A DNA stretch of 64,000 nucleotides from JAVBNH01 sp031551635 (lineage in GTDB: Bacteria; Bacillota; Clostridia; Oscillospirales; Acutalibacteraceae). How positions within the stretch are numbered: the stretch's first letter is position 1; each line of letters opens with the position of its first letter. Location of the stretch: the NCBI GenBank assembly GCA_031551635.1, contig JAVBNH010000009.1:15474-79473 (forward strand). Reading direction: 5' to 3'. Below the pieces are notes generated by a model, which had not been told where the DNA came from, did not search any database, and worked only from the letters and a program-made list of their open reading frames with translations. Positions 9,700 to 17,168 of the stretch are shown here, one piece after another. Made by a program: the position numbers and the translations under genes.

Positions 9700-10188
9700 A
9701 TGGAAACTGCTGTTTATGAAATAATGTTCTTTCCCTCGCCGATTGGTAAGCTGGCGCTTTGCGCGGACGCTTTTGCGCTGAGAAATATTTTTTTCGATTC
9801 CGAAGCTTCAAGGCTGCCGGCTAATTGCCTTCTAAGCAAAAAAAACACTGTTTTACTTGAAACAGCAGAGCAGCTTAATGAATATTTTGAAGGCAGACGG
9901 AAGGTTTTTTCTGTTCCGCTGTACCTTGCGGGAACCGAGTTTCAACGCAGGGTATGGCTTGAGCTCGTTAATGTGCCTTATGGCGAGACGAGAAGCTATA
10001 AGGATATTGCGCGCGCTGTCGGCAATGATAAAGCTGTCAGAGCTGTCGGAGGCGCAAACAATAAAAATCCTATTCCAGTCATTGTGCCCTGCCACAGAAT
10101 AATCGGCAGTGACGCGAAGCTGACGGGCTACAGAGGCGGTCTGGGAATAAAAGAAAAACTGTTGGAGCTTGAAAATAAGCATAAATAA
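9700..10188 (+). CDS. ogt: Methylated-DNA--[protein]-cysteine S-methyltransferase
   Basis: A 162-residue O6-alkylguanine/O4-alkylthymine DNA methyltransferase that removes alkyl groups by suicide transfer to cysteine. The active-site motif is VIVPCHRIIG near the C-terminus, preceded by the DNA-binding helix-turn-helix segment (YKDIARAVGNDKAVRAVG). An upstream in-frame TTG at 9664 could extend it by twelve residues. The ATG at 9700 is preferred because GAAGGAG ends eight nt before it. It continues the repair theme of radC-uvrB-uvrA but is separated from uvrA by the MITE-like element, so it may have its own promoter. Confidence 0.94.
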   Translation: METAVYEIMFFPSPIGKLALCADAFALRNIFFDSEASRLPANCLLSKKNTVLLETAEQLNEYFEGRRKVFSVPLYLAGTEFQRRVWLELVNVPYGETRSYKDIARAVGNDKAVRAVGGANNKNPIPVIVPCHRIIGSDAKLTGYRGGLGIKEKLLELENKHK

Positions 10189-10218
10189 AAAGTCCGCCAT
10201 ATTTGGCAGACTTTTTAA
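10187..10218. terminator. Bidirectional terminator between ogt and the XRE gene
   Basis: The inverted repeat AAAAAGTC-GCCA / TGGC-GACTTTTT (10187-10216) has A-rich and T-rich flanks, so it could end transcription from both sides. The ogt stop overlaps its left edge. Confidence 0.7.
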
Positions 10219-10265
10219 AGAAACATTTAAAGTTTAATAATCATTTTTATCGCTGAAACGCTCAA

Positions 10266-10700
10266 TTAATTTTCATCTTCCTGTGACATTTCTGTCAGAA
10301 TCTGCTTAGCGGCTCCCTTGTCGTCAATCAGGCGGTAAAGAAGCAGAATATTTTGCTCATCTTCAGTCAGTTTTGAAACAAAGACCTCGTTTTCGCTGAT
10401 GGCAAAAGCATCCTCATCGTCCTTCGGATCAAAATCGCGGTTGTAAGTGCTTGTCCCGTCATTCATCAAAGGCTGAGCGGAAGTAAGCGCAGGCGCAGCA
10501 ACTGTCCCCGCGACAAAGGTGTCAATGGAAACATTATAAAGCCTGGCAAGTTTTGAAATGATTTTAATTCCGGGTCTGTTTTTTCCGATTTCGTAATACG
10601 CATAGGTGGAGCGTTTAATATTCAACGCATCTGAAACCTGCTGCTGAGTAAGTTTATTGCTCTTTCTGTAAGCTTTAATTCTTTCTTGTAACAAAATCAA
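10266..10700 (-). CDS. XRE-family transcriptional regulator, 144 aa
   Basis: The N-terminal helix-turn-helix (about residues 5-60: LTQQQVSDALNIKRSTYAYYE) is of the Cro/CI type. The C-terminal 80 residues are acidic and without a recognised domain (DPKDDEDAFAISENEVFVS ... EDEQNILLLYRLIDDKG). The tail end resembles the short helical module found in many clostridial phage-like repressors, but no phage genes are near. The start is a TTG at 10700 preceded by AAAGGAG. It lies downstream of a second XRE gene in the same orientation with a hairpin between them. Target genes are unknown. Confidence 0.85.
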   Translation of the reverse strand: MILLQERIKAYRKSNKLTQQQVSDALNIKRSTYAYYEIGKNRPGIKIISKLARLYNVSIDTFVAGTVAAPALTSAQPLMNDGTSTYNRDFDPKDDEDAFAISENEVFVSKLTEDEQNILLLYRLIDDKGAAKQILTEMSQEDEN

Positions 10701-10777
10701 AAATCTCCTTTACTCACTTTTTCATTTTAAAATAGTGTTGTCTGCGATTCTCCGGTTAATTTTGTTTTTGCTGACAA

Positions 10778-10816
10778 AATTACTGTCCCGCCAGTTTTAC
10801 CGGCGAGACAGTAATT
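10778..10816 (-). terminator. Terminator after the small XRE gene
   Basis: The near-perfect stem AATTACTGTC / GACAGTAATT with an inner CGCC/GGCG segment lies just past the stop of the small regulator on the minus strand, followed by a TTTTG-containing tract. Confidence 0.6.
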
Positions 10817-10823
10817 AAAACTC

Positions 10824-11072
10824 TTAGTCCTCTTTACCAACAAGCCAATTAATGGAAACTCCGAGTGTTTCGGCAATCGAAACCAGCTCAAAATCCATAA
10901 CGCTTCTTAGCTGACCTTCAAGTTTTGACAATCCGGAAGCGTTAAGGTCAATGCCCTTAACCTGAAGCTGAGTCAATAAATCCTTCTGCTTCATTCCGAT
11001 TGCTTTTCTGCGCTGTTCGACTCTGGCGCCAACAATATTTCTGGTGCCGAGTGCTTGTTTTCTGATTCTCAT
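10824..11072 (-). CDS. Small XRE-family regulator, 82 aa
   Basis: A stand-alone helix-turn-helix protein. The HTH occupies about residues 14-75 (GARVEQRRKAIGMKQKDLL ... LSKLEGQLRSV ... LGVSINWLVG). There is no effector or toxin domain and no adjacent toxin candidate, so an antitoxin role is not supported. GGGAGG lies nine nt before the ATG. Its promoter overlaps a TGTATACA palindrome just downstream of the -10, a plausible autoregulatory operator, though this is inference. Confidence 0.85.
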   Translation of the reverse strand: MRIRKQALGTRNIVGARVEQRRKAIGMKQKDLLTQLQVKGIDLNASGLSKLEGQLRSVMDFELVSIAETLGVSINWLVGKED

Positions 11073-11106
11073 CTAATTATTCCTCCCAATAAATAAATGT
11101 GTATAC

Positions 11107-11135
11107 ATATTAGCATAATAGAATAACAATTGCAA
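11107..11135 (-). promoter_or_regulatory. Promoter of the small XRE gene with adjacent TGTATACA palindrome
   Basis: On the minus strand TTGCAA (11130-11135) and TAATAT (11107-11112) are spaced by 17 nt. The perfect palindrome TGTATACA (11100-11107) overlaps the end of the -10 and the expected start site, where a repressor would block transcription. Confidence 0.6.
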
Positions 11136-11238
11136 GTGGAAATATTAAAAAAATGCATTAATTTTTTGTGAAAATTATTTCATAGGTTATGAAAACGTAG
11201 CAATAGCGCGGTTTACCAGAATTTACTAAGGAATTTTT

Positions 11239-11267
11239 TTGAAAAAAAATTTTTTTTATTTTAAACT
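11239..11267 (+). promoter_or_regulatory. Possible promoter of nicotinate phosphoribosyltransferase
   Basis: TTGAAA and TAAACT are spaced by 17 nt, with a spacer made of runs of A and T. It would give a leader under 20 nt. The AT-richness makes chance matches likely. Confidence 0.3.
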
Positions 11268-11292
11268 ATATGTCGTTAGGAGAATGATAATA

Positions 11293-12747
11293 ATGAATAT
11301 TAAGCAGTCTGCTGAAAAACTTCTGCCCTTAATCGACTTTTATGAGCTTGCTTTGGCTAACGGATACATTATGAGTGAAATCGATAATACCGTCGCATGG
11401 TTCGATATTGTTTTCCGTCCGGTTGGGGACAGAACCGGTTTTTGCATCATGGCCGGGCTTGAGCAGGCGGTTGAATATATCGAAAAGCTTTCTTTCTCGG
11501 ATTCGGATATTATTTTTCTGCGCGAAAACGGTATGTCTGAGGTTTTTCTTGAATATCTCGAAAGCTTTGAATTTGCCTGCGATATATGGGCGGTTCCGGA
11601 GGGCACACCTGTTTTTCCGAACGAGCCGGTTATCAAGGTTAAGGGACCTATTGTGCAGGCTCAGCTAATTGAAGCGATTTTGATGCTATCAATTAATCAT
11701 CAGACCCTTGTCGCGACGAAGGCTAACAGAATAGTCAGGGCGGCTCAGGGTAGGAGTGTTATCGAATTTGCCGACAGAAAGGCACAAGGCTTCGATTCAG
11801 CGCTCTACAGCGCGAGAGCGGCATATATTGGCGGCTGCTCGGGAACAAGCTGTGCCGCCGCCAGTAAAAAGTTCGGTATCACACCCTTCAGCGGTATGAG
11901 CCACGCCTGGATTCAATCCTTTGACAGCGAGCTTGACGCTTTTTGCGCGTATGCGAGGCAATATCCCGACAACTGCATTTTACTTATTGACACTTATGAT
12001 ATATTAAATTCCGGTATGAAAAACGCGCTCGAGACCTTCAGAAGAGAGATATTGCCTAGAGGCTGCAGACCGCGGGGTGTCAGAATCGAGAGCGGTGACC
12101 TCGCGTATAATTCAAAGCGAATCCGCAGAATACTTAACGAGGAAGGCTTTCCTGACTGCGATATTATCGTGTCAAATAAGCTTGACGAATACATTATCAA
12201 AGAAATAATTTCAAATAACGGCAGAATCAATGCCTTTCTTGTGGGCGAAAAGCTCATTTCGGCTCAGGATACAGGCTTCGCTGCCTGCGATTACAAGCTG
12301 ACAGCTATTGAAAAGGATGGAAAAATTATTCCGAAAATGAAGCTATCTGAAAATGTCACAAAAATGACTGCGCCCTGTCCGAAGCTCCTCTGGCGGCTCT
12401 TTGACAAGGAGACCGGTAAGGCTATCGGCGACCTGCTCACACTTGAGGACGAGGTGATTGACGAAAATGAGAGCTATGAGCTTTTTGACCCGGATTATAC
12501 CTGGAAACGCAAAAAGGTCAGCGGTTTTGTTGCGAGGCAGCTGCTAGTACCGGTTTTCGAGGAGGGCAAACCTGTTTATAAGTCCCCGGGGCTTGACGAA
12601 ATCAGGCTTTACTGCGCAGAGCAGGTAGACAGTCTTTGGGAGGAGGTTCTGCGCTTTGAGTTTCCTCATAATTACTATGTCGATTTGTCGCAGAAGCTTT
12701 GGAATGTTCGGCAAAATATGATAATGAATAATGAAATCGGTGAATAG
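11293..12747 (+). CDS. pncB: Nicotinate phosphoribosyltransferase
   Basis: About 484 residues. It forms nicotinate mononucleotide from nicotinate and PRPP, the entry of the Preiss-Handler NAD salvage route. Family features include the N-terminal LIDFYELALANGYI, the catalytic-loop histidine region FSGMSHAWIQSF, and the phosphate-binding stretch RIESGDLAYNSK. Several in-frame starts exist upstream (11239, 11284). The ATG at 11293 is chosen because AGGAGA (11278-11283) lies nine nt before it and the family begins close to this residue. It is followed after two nt by an Fe-alcohol dehydrogenase gene, so the two are probably cotranscribed. Confidence 0.93.
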   Translation: MNIKQSAEKLLPLIDFYELALANGYIMSEIDNTVAWFDIVFRPVGDRTGFCIMAGLEQAVEYIEKLSFSDSDIIFLRENGMSEVFLEYLESFEFACDIWAVPEGTPVFPNEPVIKVKGPIVQAQLIEAILMLSINHQTLVATKANRIVRAAQGRSVIEFADRKAQGFDSALYSARAAYIGGCSGTSCAAASKKFGITPFSGMSHAWIQSFDSELDAFCAYARQYPDNCILLIDTYDILNSGMKNALETFRREILPRGCRPRGVRIESGDLAYNSKRIRRILNEEGFPDCDIIVSNKLDEYIIKEIISNNGRINAFLVGEKLISAQDTGFAACDYKLTAIEKDGKIIPKMKLSENVTKMTAPCPKLLWRLFDKETGKAIGDLLTLEDEVIDENESYELFDPDYTWKRKKVSGFVARQLLVPVFEEGKPVYKSPGLDEIRLYCAEQVDSLWEEVLRFEFPHNYYVDLSQKLWNVRQNMIMNNEIGE

Positions 12748-12749
12748 TT

Positions 12750-13868
12750 ATGAATATGGATTTTTATATGCCTGTGAAGGTTTTATCGGGAGAAAATGCA
12801 TTTTTGGAAAACTGTCGCATGCTTAAAGACTTCGGCAGCAGATGTCTCATTGTCTGCGGCGGTTCTTCGGCGGAAAAATCAGGCGCGCTTGGGGATGTCA
12901 GGGATTTTTTCGCGCGTATCGGAATCGAATATTGTGTTTTTGACAGAATCGAACAGAACCCCCGCACGCAGACAGCGAGGGATGCAGGTGACGAGGCAGC
13001 AGCATTTTCGGCGGATTTTATTTTAGGAATTGGCGGCGGCTCACCCCTTGATGCTGCAAAAGCAGTCGCTTTCTACGCGAAAAACCCTGCTCTTCAGCAC
13101 TATGATATTTACACCGACTTCTCAAAGCTTGAGAGGTTGCCGGTAGCACTCATCGGAACCACTGCCGGAACCGGGAGCGAGGTTACTGCCGTGGCTGTGT
13201 TGACTGATTCGCGGGACGGCAAAAAGAAGAGCATCTGCGGTGACAATAGCTTTGCTGATATAGCCTTCTGCGATGCGAAATATACACACAGTATGCCTTA
13301 CAGTGTCACTGTTTCGACCGCGCTTGATGCCTTTGCTCATGCAGTTGAATCTTTTCTGGCGCTCAACCGTAACGAGATGTCGATTGTTTTTGCCGAACGG
13401 GCAATAAGCCTGCTCTGGGATTCTCTTGTCTATTTCGACAAGACCGGTAATCCGCCTGATGCTGACAGGCGTGAAAAGCTTTATACAGCTTCGATTTTCG
13501 GCGGATATTCCATCTGTGTCACTGGTACACTGTTTCCGCATGCTTTGGGTTATGTTCTTTCAGAGGATTATGGTATTCCCCATGGGAAAGCCTGCACCGC
13601 TTTTATGCCAGCGCTTATAGATTTTGTTCTCAGGGATGAGGACGGAAAAAAAAGAAGGTGCTCGAGACTGTTTGAGCTTTGCAAAACAGACTGCGGCACC
13701 TTTAAAGAAACTATAAAGCGGCTGACGGATGTAAATATTAAAATGACCGCCGCCGAGGTTGAGGAATACTGTAAACGCTGGAACGATGGAACAAAAAATT
13801 TCCTTAAAACACCCGGCATTATGAAGCTTGCTGACGCGAAGCAAATTATGCTCGATTTGTTTGCTTAA
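12750..13868 (+). CDS. Iron-containing alcohol dehydrogenase
   Basis: A 372-residue group III (Fe2+-dependent) NAD(P)-alcohol dehydrogenase. The nucleotide-binding motif GIGGGSPLDAAKAVAF and the second-domain metal ligands (ALDAFAHAVESFLA; FPHALGYVLS; GIPHGKACTAF) are present. The substrate cannot be told from sequence; relatives act on butanol, 1,3-propanediol or lactaldehyde. It begins two nt after the nicotinate phosphoribosyltransferase stop, and its own stop overlaps that of the convergent diguanylate cyclase gene by four nt. Confidence 0.92.
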   Translation: MNMDFYMPVKVLSGENAFLENCRMLKDFGSRCLIVCGGSSAEKSGALGDVRDFFARIGIEYCVFDRIEQNPRTQTARDAGDEAAAFSADFILGIGGGSPLDAAKAVAFYAKNPALQHYDIYTDFSKLERLPVALIGTTAGTGSEVTAVAVLTDSRDGKKKSICGDNSFADIAFCDAKYTHSMPYSVTVSTALDAFAHAVESFLALNRNEMSIVFAERAISLLWDSLVYFDKTGNPPDADRREKLYTASIFGGYSICVTGTLFPHALGYVLSEDYGIPHGKACTAFMPALIDFVLRDEDGKKRRCSRLFELCKTDCGTFKETIKRLTDVNIKMTAAEVEEYCKRWNDGTKNFLKTPGIMKLADAKQIMLDLFA

Positions 13869-15124
13869 ACTTTTATTTCACCGATGTTTTCATCATAAAC
13901 AACACATTGGTTTTTGCCATTTTTTTTCGCTTTATACATTGCGTTGTCGGCATATTTTATAAGCACATGAGAGTCACGGGTATGATATGGGTAAACAGCT
14001 ATACCAAGGCTAATTCCAACGCCGCATTTTTTCGCGAGGCGGTCAATTTCAGCTTTATTGAATTCTTCAATAAGGCTTTTTCCGATAATTTCAGCGTCTT
14101 TTTCGTTGGCTATACCTGAATATATCTGAATAAATTCATCGCCGCCGATACGCGCGGAGATATTAAGCTTTCCGCTGCCCGGGCGGAAGGAAACGGCATT
14201 TTTGTTAAAATTCTGAAGGAAGCTACCGATACTTTTGAGAACTGCGTCACCGGCATCGTGACCTTTTGTGTCATTGACGGCTTTAAAATTATCGAGATCC
14301 GCAAAAACCAGCGCGAAGGGCTCATTTGCGCCGCTTCCTGTATGCCTGCTTAGATAATCAAGCAGATAAAGCCTGTTCGGCAGTCCTGTAATCGTGTCGT
14401 AATGCGCGAGGGCATATAGCTTATCTTGAAGAATATTTATTTTCTTTATCATATACCCGAGGATAATCAGCAGCAAAATCATCATCAGCAGCACCAGCAC
14501 GATTAGCACAATTAAATTAACCATAGCCGAGCGGGTACTGTTTTTATAAAAGCTATCGCCTATGTCGGTGCTGACTATACAGCTAACGAACCCATCCTGA
14601 TAAAGCGGAACCGCGGCTGTATTGAAGCTTCCATATTCATCGCTGACATTCGCTATTCCCACGCTGTTATTACCCTTGAAGGCCTCAATGTGAACGGGGG
14701 AGGGGGTATACTCAACAAAGGCTGCCTGGTCTATTATATCAGTATCGAAAATAAAATAGCACTTATTGTTTATATATTTAAGCACATAAATATAGTCAGC
14801 TCCAGTATCATTCGCCAGTTTTCTCAATTCGGCAAGGGTATTATTGTATTCAGGGTTGTTTGTTATGTCATCGATGGTATTGTATGAGGCAATTTTTTCC
14901 GGGTCGAGTATTTCCCGGGCGCTTAAAGCAGTTGATAAAATTTGTGATTTTATGCTCTGCTCCAGAATTTTACGTTGGTCAGAATTGTTCTTTATGGTCA
15001 TAATAAGAGTTACCAGTAGTATCAGAACAAAGGTAAAAATTGTTCCGAAAAGTAAAATAGTATGGGATTTTTGGAGCTGCTTCTCAACTCCTTGGTCGGC
15101 TCTTACAAGATTTTCGCTATCCAA
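13865..15124 (-). CDS. Membrane diguanylate cyclase (GGDEF)
   Basis: A 419-residue sensor cyclase that would make c-di-GMP. A first membrane segment (about 24-45, HTILLFGTIFTFVLILLVTLI) and a second (about 200-225) enclose an extracytoplasmic sensor region of about 150 residues. The GGDEF domain follows (about 240-410), with the intact active site ARIGGDEFIQ and upstream metal/substrate residues FADLDNFKAVND. No RxxD inhibitory site is seen five residues before GGDEF, so product inhibition may be absent. The start is a TTG at 15124. Copy A of the 78-bp repeat lies directly upstream, between this gene and the SufB-like gene on the same strand. Confidence 0.9.
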   Translation of the reverse strand: MDSENLVRADQGVEKQLQKSHTILLFGTIFTFVLILLVTLIMTIKNNSDQRKILEQSIKSQILSTALSAREILDPEKIASYNTIDDITNNPEYNNTLAELRKLANDTGADYIYVLKYINNKCYFIFDTDIIDQAAFVEYTPSPVHIEAFKGNNSVGIANVSDEYGSFNTAAVPLYQDGFVSCIVSTDIGDSFYKNSTRSAMVNLIVLIVLVLLMMILLLIILGYMIKKINILQDKLYALAHYDTITGLPNRLYLLDYLSRHTGSGANEPFALVFADLDNFKAVNDTKGHDAGDAVLKSIGSFLQNFNKNAVSFRPGSGKLNISARIGGDEFIQIYSGIANEKDAEIIGKSLIEEFNKAEIDRLAKKCGVGISLGIAVYPYHTRDSHVLIKYADNAMYKAKKNGKNQCVVYDENIGEIKV

Positions 15125-15142
15125 AATAAATTCATCCCTAAT

Positions 15143-15220
15143 CTAACGTGGGCTTGGCTTGCCAAGCCCACAACCCAAGTCTTGTTTATATTGAGCTTTC
15201 AGCCCATTAAGGTACTAATT
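15143..15220 (+). repeat. 78-bp intergenic palindromic repeat, copy A
   Basis: It starts CTAACGTGGGCTTGGCTTG and continues into the matching CCAAGCCCAC, forming a 10-bp perfect hairpin. A tail containing AAGTCTTGTT, TTGAGCTTTCAGCCCA and GGTACTAATT follows. It matches copies B (26338-26415), C (28154-28232) and D (39446-39524). Confidence 0.85.
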
Positions 15221-15229
15221 AAAATGAGA

Positions 15230-16165
15230 TTATGATAAAAAGCCTTGTATTATTACTTCCTCAGCCATGACAGCATCCATTCCAAGTGTCATAAGCTTGA
15301 GCAGCTGGTCATTGTTTATCCTGCCGATTGCAGCCTCATGAATTATCTGCGCCTCAGGGTGACGTGCGTCGATTTCAGGAATCGAGCGGATTTTCGAGGA
15401 GTCCATGATTATGGAATCGCATTGAATATGAGCGCGGCAGGCGGCATTGCCAATAGCTCGCGGGTAAAAAACCTGGCGGCTATCGTCTTTTGCGACAGAG
15501 CGTGAAATAATCTGCGCCGAGCTGTTTTCGCCGTTGAGCCTGATTTCCATGTCCGACTGAGCGCTCTGAGCGCCGTGAGTCATAAGCTTTTCGACAATCA
15601 GAATTTTCGCACCCTCAGCGAGCTCAGCGGTGCTTTCCCTCTTTGTCGAATCCACACCCTCAATCTGAACAAGCTCCATTTCACAGTAGGAATCCTTCTC
15701 CAAATAAACCTGAGTTACAGGATTCAGAATTCTCTGACCTGTGCCCTCGCCCTGACCGTAATGCTTCTCGACATATTTAACCTTTGCACCTTTTCCGACA
15801 AAAAAGCGGTGAATGCCGTCATGCTCGGCGGTTTCACAGCCGCTGTTGTGGATACCGCAGCCCGCGACAATAGTCACATCAGCGCCCTCGCCGATATAAA
15901 AGTCATTGTAGACCATGTCGTTTAGACCTGTTTCGGTTATCACGACAGGAATGTGAACCCTTTCGCCGACTGTGCCCGGCTTAATACGGATGTCGATACC
16001 CGGCTTGTCGGTTTTTGAAATAATCTCAATGTTTTCAGTTGAGCGGCGTTCAACTCCCTTGCCGTTCATCCTGATATTATAGGCGCCGACAGCAGGAATT
16101 TCGCTCAGGTCAGCGACGGTTTTCAAGATACCGAAATCGTTAATTTTTATTTTGTTGTTTTCCAT
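15230..16165 (-). CDS. SufB/SufD-like Fe-S scaffold of a two-gene (SufC-SufB) system
   Basis: A 311-residue member of the SufB/SufD beta-helix family, the scaffold on which Fe-S clusters are built. The C-terminal signature IPEIDARHPEAQIIHEAAIG, the conserved cysteine in RAHIQCDSIIMD, and LLKLMTLG are clear. It is much shorter than canonical SufB (about 470 aa). It directly follows a SufC gene (0-nt spacing), with no sufS, sufU or sufD nearby. That is the arrangement of the minimal 'SMS' SufCB-type machinery known from Archaea and anaerobic bacteria. Assignment as SmsB rather than SufD rests on length and context. Confidence 0.85.
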   Translation of the reverse strand: MENNKIKINDFGILKTVADLSEIPAVGAYNIRMNGKGVERRSTENIEIISKTDKPGIDIRIKPGTVGERVHIPVVITETGLNDMVYNDFYIGEGADVTIVAGCGIHNSGCETAEHDGIHRFFVGKGAKVKYVEKHYGQGEGTGQRILNPVTQVYLEKDSYCEMELVQIEGVDSTKRESTAELAEGAKILIVEKLMTHGAQSAQSDMEIRLNGENSSAQIISRSVAKDDSRQVFYPRAIGNAACRAHIQCDSIIMDSSKIRSIPEIDARHPEAQIIHEAAIGRINNDQLLKLMTLGMDAVMAEEVIIQGFLS

Positions 16166-16900
16166 TTATATCACCTGATTTCTGACTGTTAAAGTGCATT
16201 CCTTGTCAAATTCCTTGAGCAAATCCGAATAAATATCCTCTTTTTTGCCGTAATCCCTGATTTTGCCGCCGGCAATGACAAGAATATCGTCGGCAAGCTG
16301 CATTATTCTCTCCTGATGAGATATTATGATAATTCCGTGTTCTTTATTCTCATTGAGCTTTTTAAAACTCTCCACAAGCATTGAAAAGCTCCATAAATCA
16401 ATGCCCGCCTCCGGTTCGTCATAAATAGCCAGCTTCAGCTCACGCGCCATAAGCGTCGCGATTTCAATCCTTTTCAGCTCACCGCCCGACAAGGAGGAGT
16501 CGACCTCTCTGCCGAGGTAATCCATTGAGCAAAGCCCGACAGAGGTCAGGTATGAGCAGCATTCATCCTCCGGCAAATCGCTGCCATGGGCGAGGCTCAG
16601 AAGTCTGCGGACGGTCATGCCCTTGAAGCGTGCAGGGTGCTGAAAGGCGTAGCCGATACCCAGCTTTGCCCTGTCGTTCACCGGCATATTTGTGATGTCG
16701 GTGCCGTCAAAAATAATTTGACCAGAGGTAGGGATCTCAAGCCCCATAATAAGGCGCGCCAGCGTTGATTTTCCGCCGCCGTTGGGGCCGGTTATAACAA
16801 GGAATTTTCCGTTTTCCATATTCAAGCTGACATTGTCAACAATATCAAGCCTTTCGTTGTTGTTTTCAACATTAAACGAAACATTTTTAAGCTCCAGCAT
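16166..16900 (-). CDS. sufC: SufC-like ABC ATPase of Fe-S cluster assembly
   Basis: A 244-residue cytosolic ABC ATPase. Walker A GPNGGGKSTLARLIMG, signature LSGGELKRIEIA and Walker B LAIYDEPEAGIDLW are complete. SufC powers conformational changes of the SufB-type scaffold; its partner gene starts immediately after the stop. The ATG at 16900 follows AAAGGA by about eleven nt. A terminator-like hairpin (16921-16960) sits in the leader, which suggests attenuation, although no regulator or ligand can be named. Confidence 0.92.
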   Translation of the reverse strand: MLELKNVSFNVENNNERLDIVDNVSLNMENGKFLVITGPNGGGKSTLARLIMGLEIPTSGQIIFDGTDITNMPVNDRAKLGIGYAFQHPARFKGMTVRRLLSLAHGSDLPEDECCSYLTSVGLCSMDYLGREVDSSLSGGELKRIEIATLMARELKLAIYDEPEAGIDLWSFSMLVESFKKLNENKEHGIIIISHQERIMQLADDILVIAGGKIRDYGKKEDIYSDLLKEFDKECTLTVRNQVI

Positions 16901-16920
16901 TCAGCACAGATTCCTTTCGT

Positions 16921-16960
16921 AAAAAAACATGCAGGCGCGAAAAAAATCATTACCCGCGCC
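16921..16960 (-). promoter_or_regulatory. Terminator-like hairpin in the sufC leader
   Basis: On the minus strand GGCGCG (16955-16960) pairs with CGCGCC (16934-16939), followed six nt later by seven T (16927-16921). It ends about 20 nt before the start codon. Upstream are two further inverted repeats, CATTTAAA/TTTAAATG (16985-17008) and ATGCTAT/ATAGCAT (17023-17058, flanking a TATAAT). The layout fits a transcription-attenuation leader. Confidence 0.45.
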
Positions 16961-17168
16961 GTTTTCCATTCTCATGCTAATTGTCATTTAAATTTCTCTT
17001 TTTAAATGAGGATTAGTATCACATGCTATTATATCTAATATATTACATTTTATAGCATTTGAAAGAGGATTACAAGCATAATTTTCATCAAAGGGCAATG
17101 ATTGTTGTTTTTTGTAAAATATGTGCGTAATTAGTGAAATATCTTATTGAATATATCAATATCTTTTG

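Noticed and set aside
10266..11072. Toxin-antitoxin module or prophage remnant around the two XRE genes
   Set aside because: No toxin-like partner, integrase or phage structural gene is adjacent; both look like stand-alone regulators.
11140..11292. Riboswitch or NiaR site upstream of nicotinate phosphoribosyltransferase
   Set aside because: The region is AT-rich and I could not identify a conserved aptamer; the TGTATACA palindrome belongs to the divergent XRE promoter.
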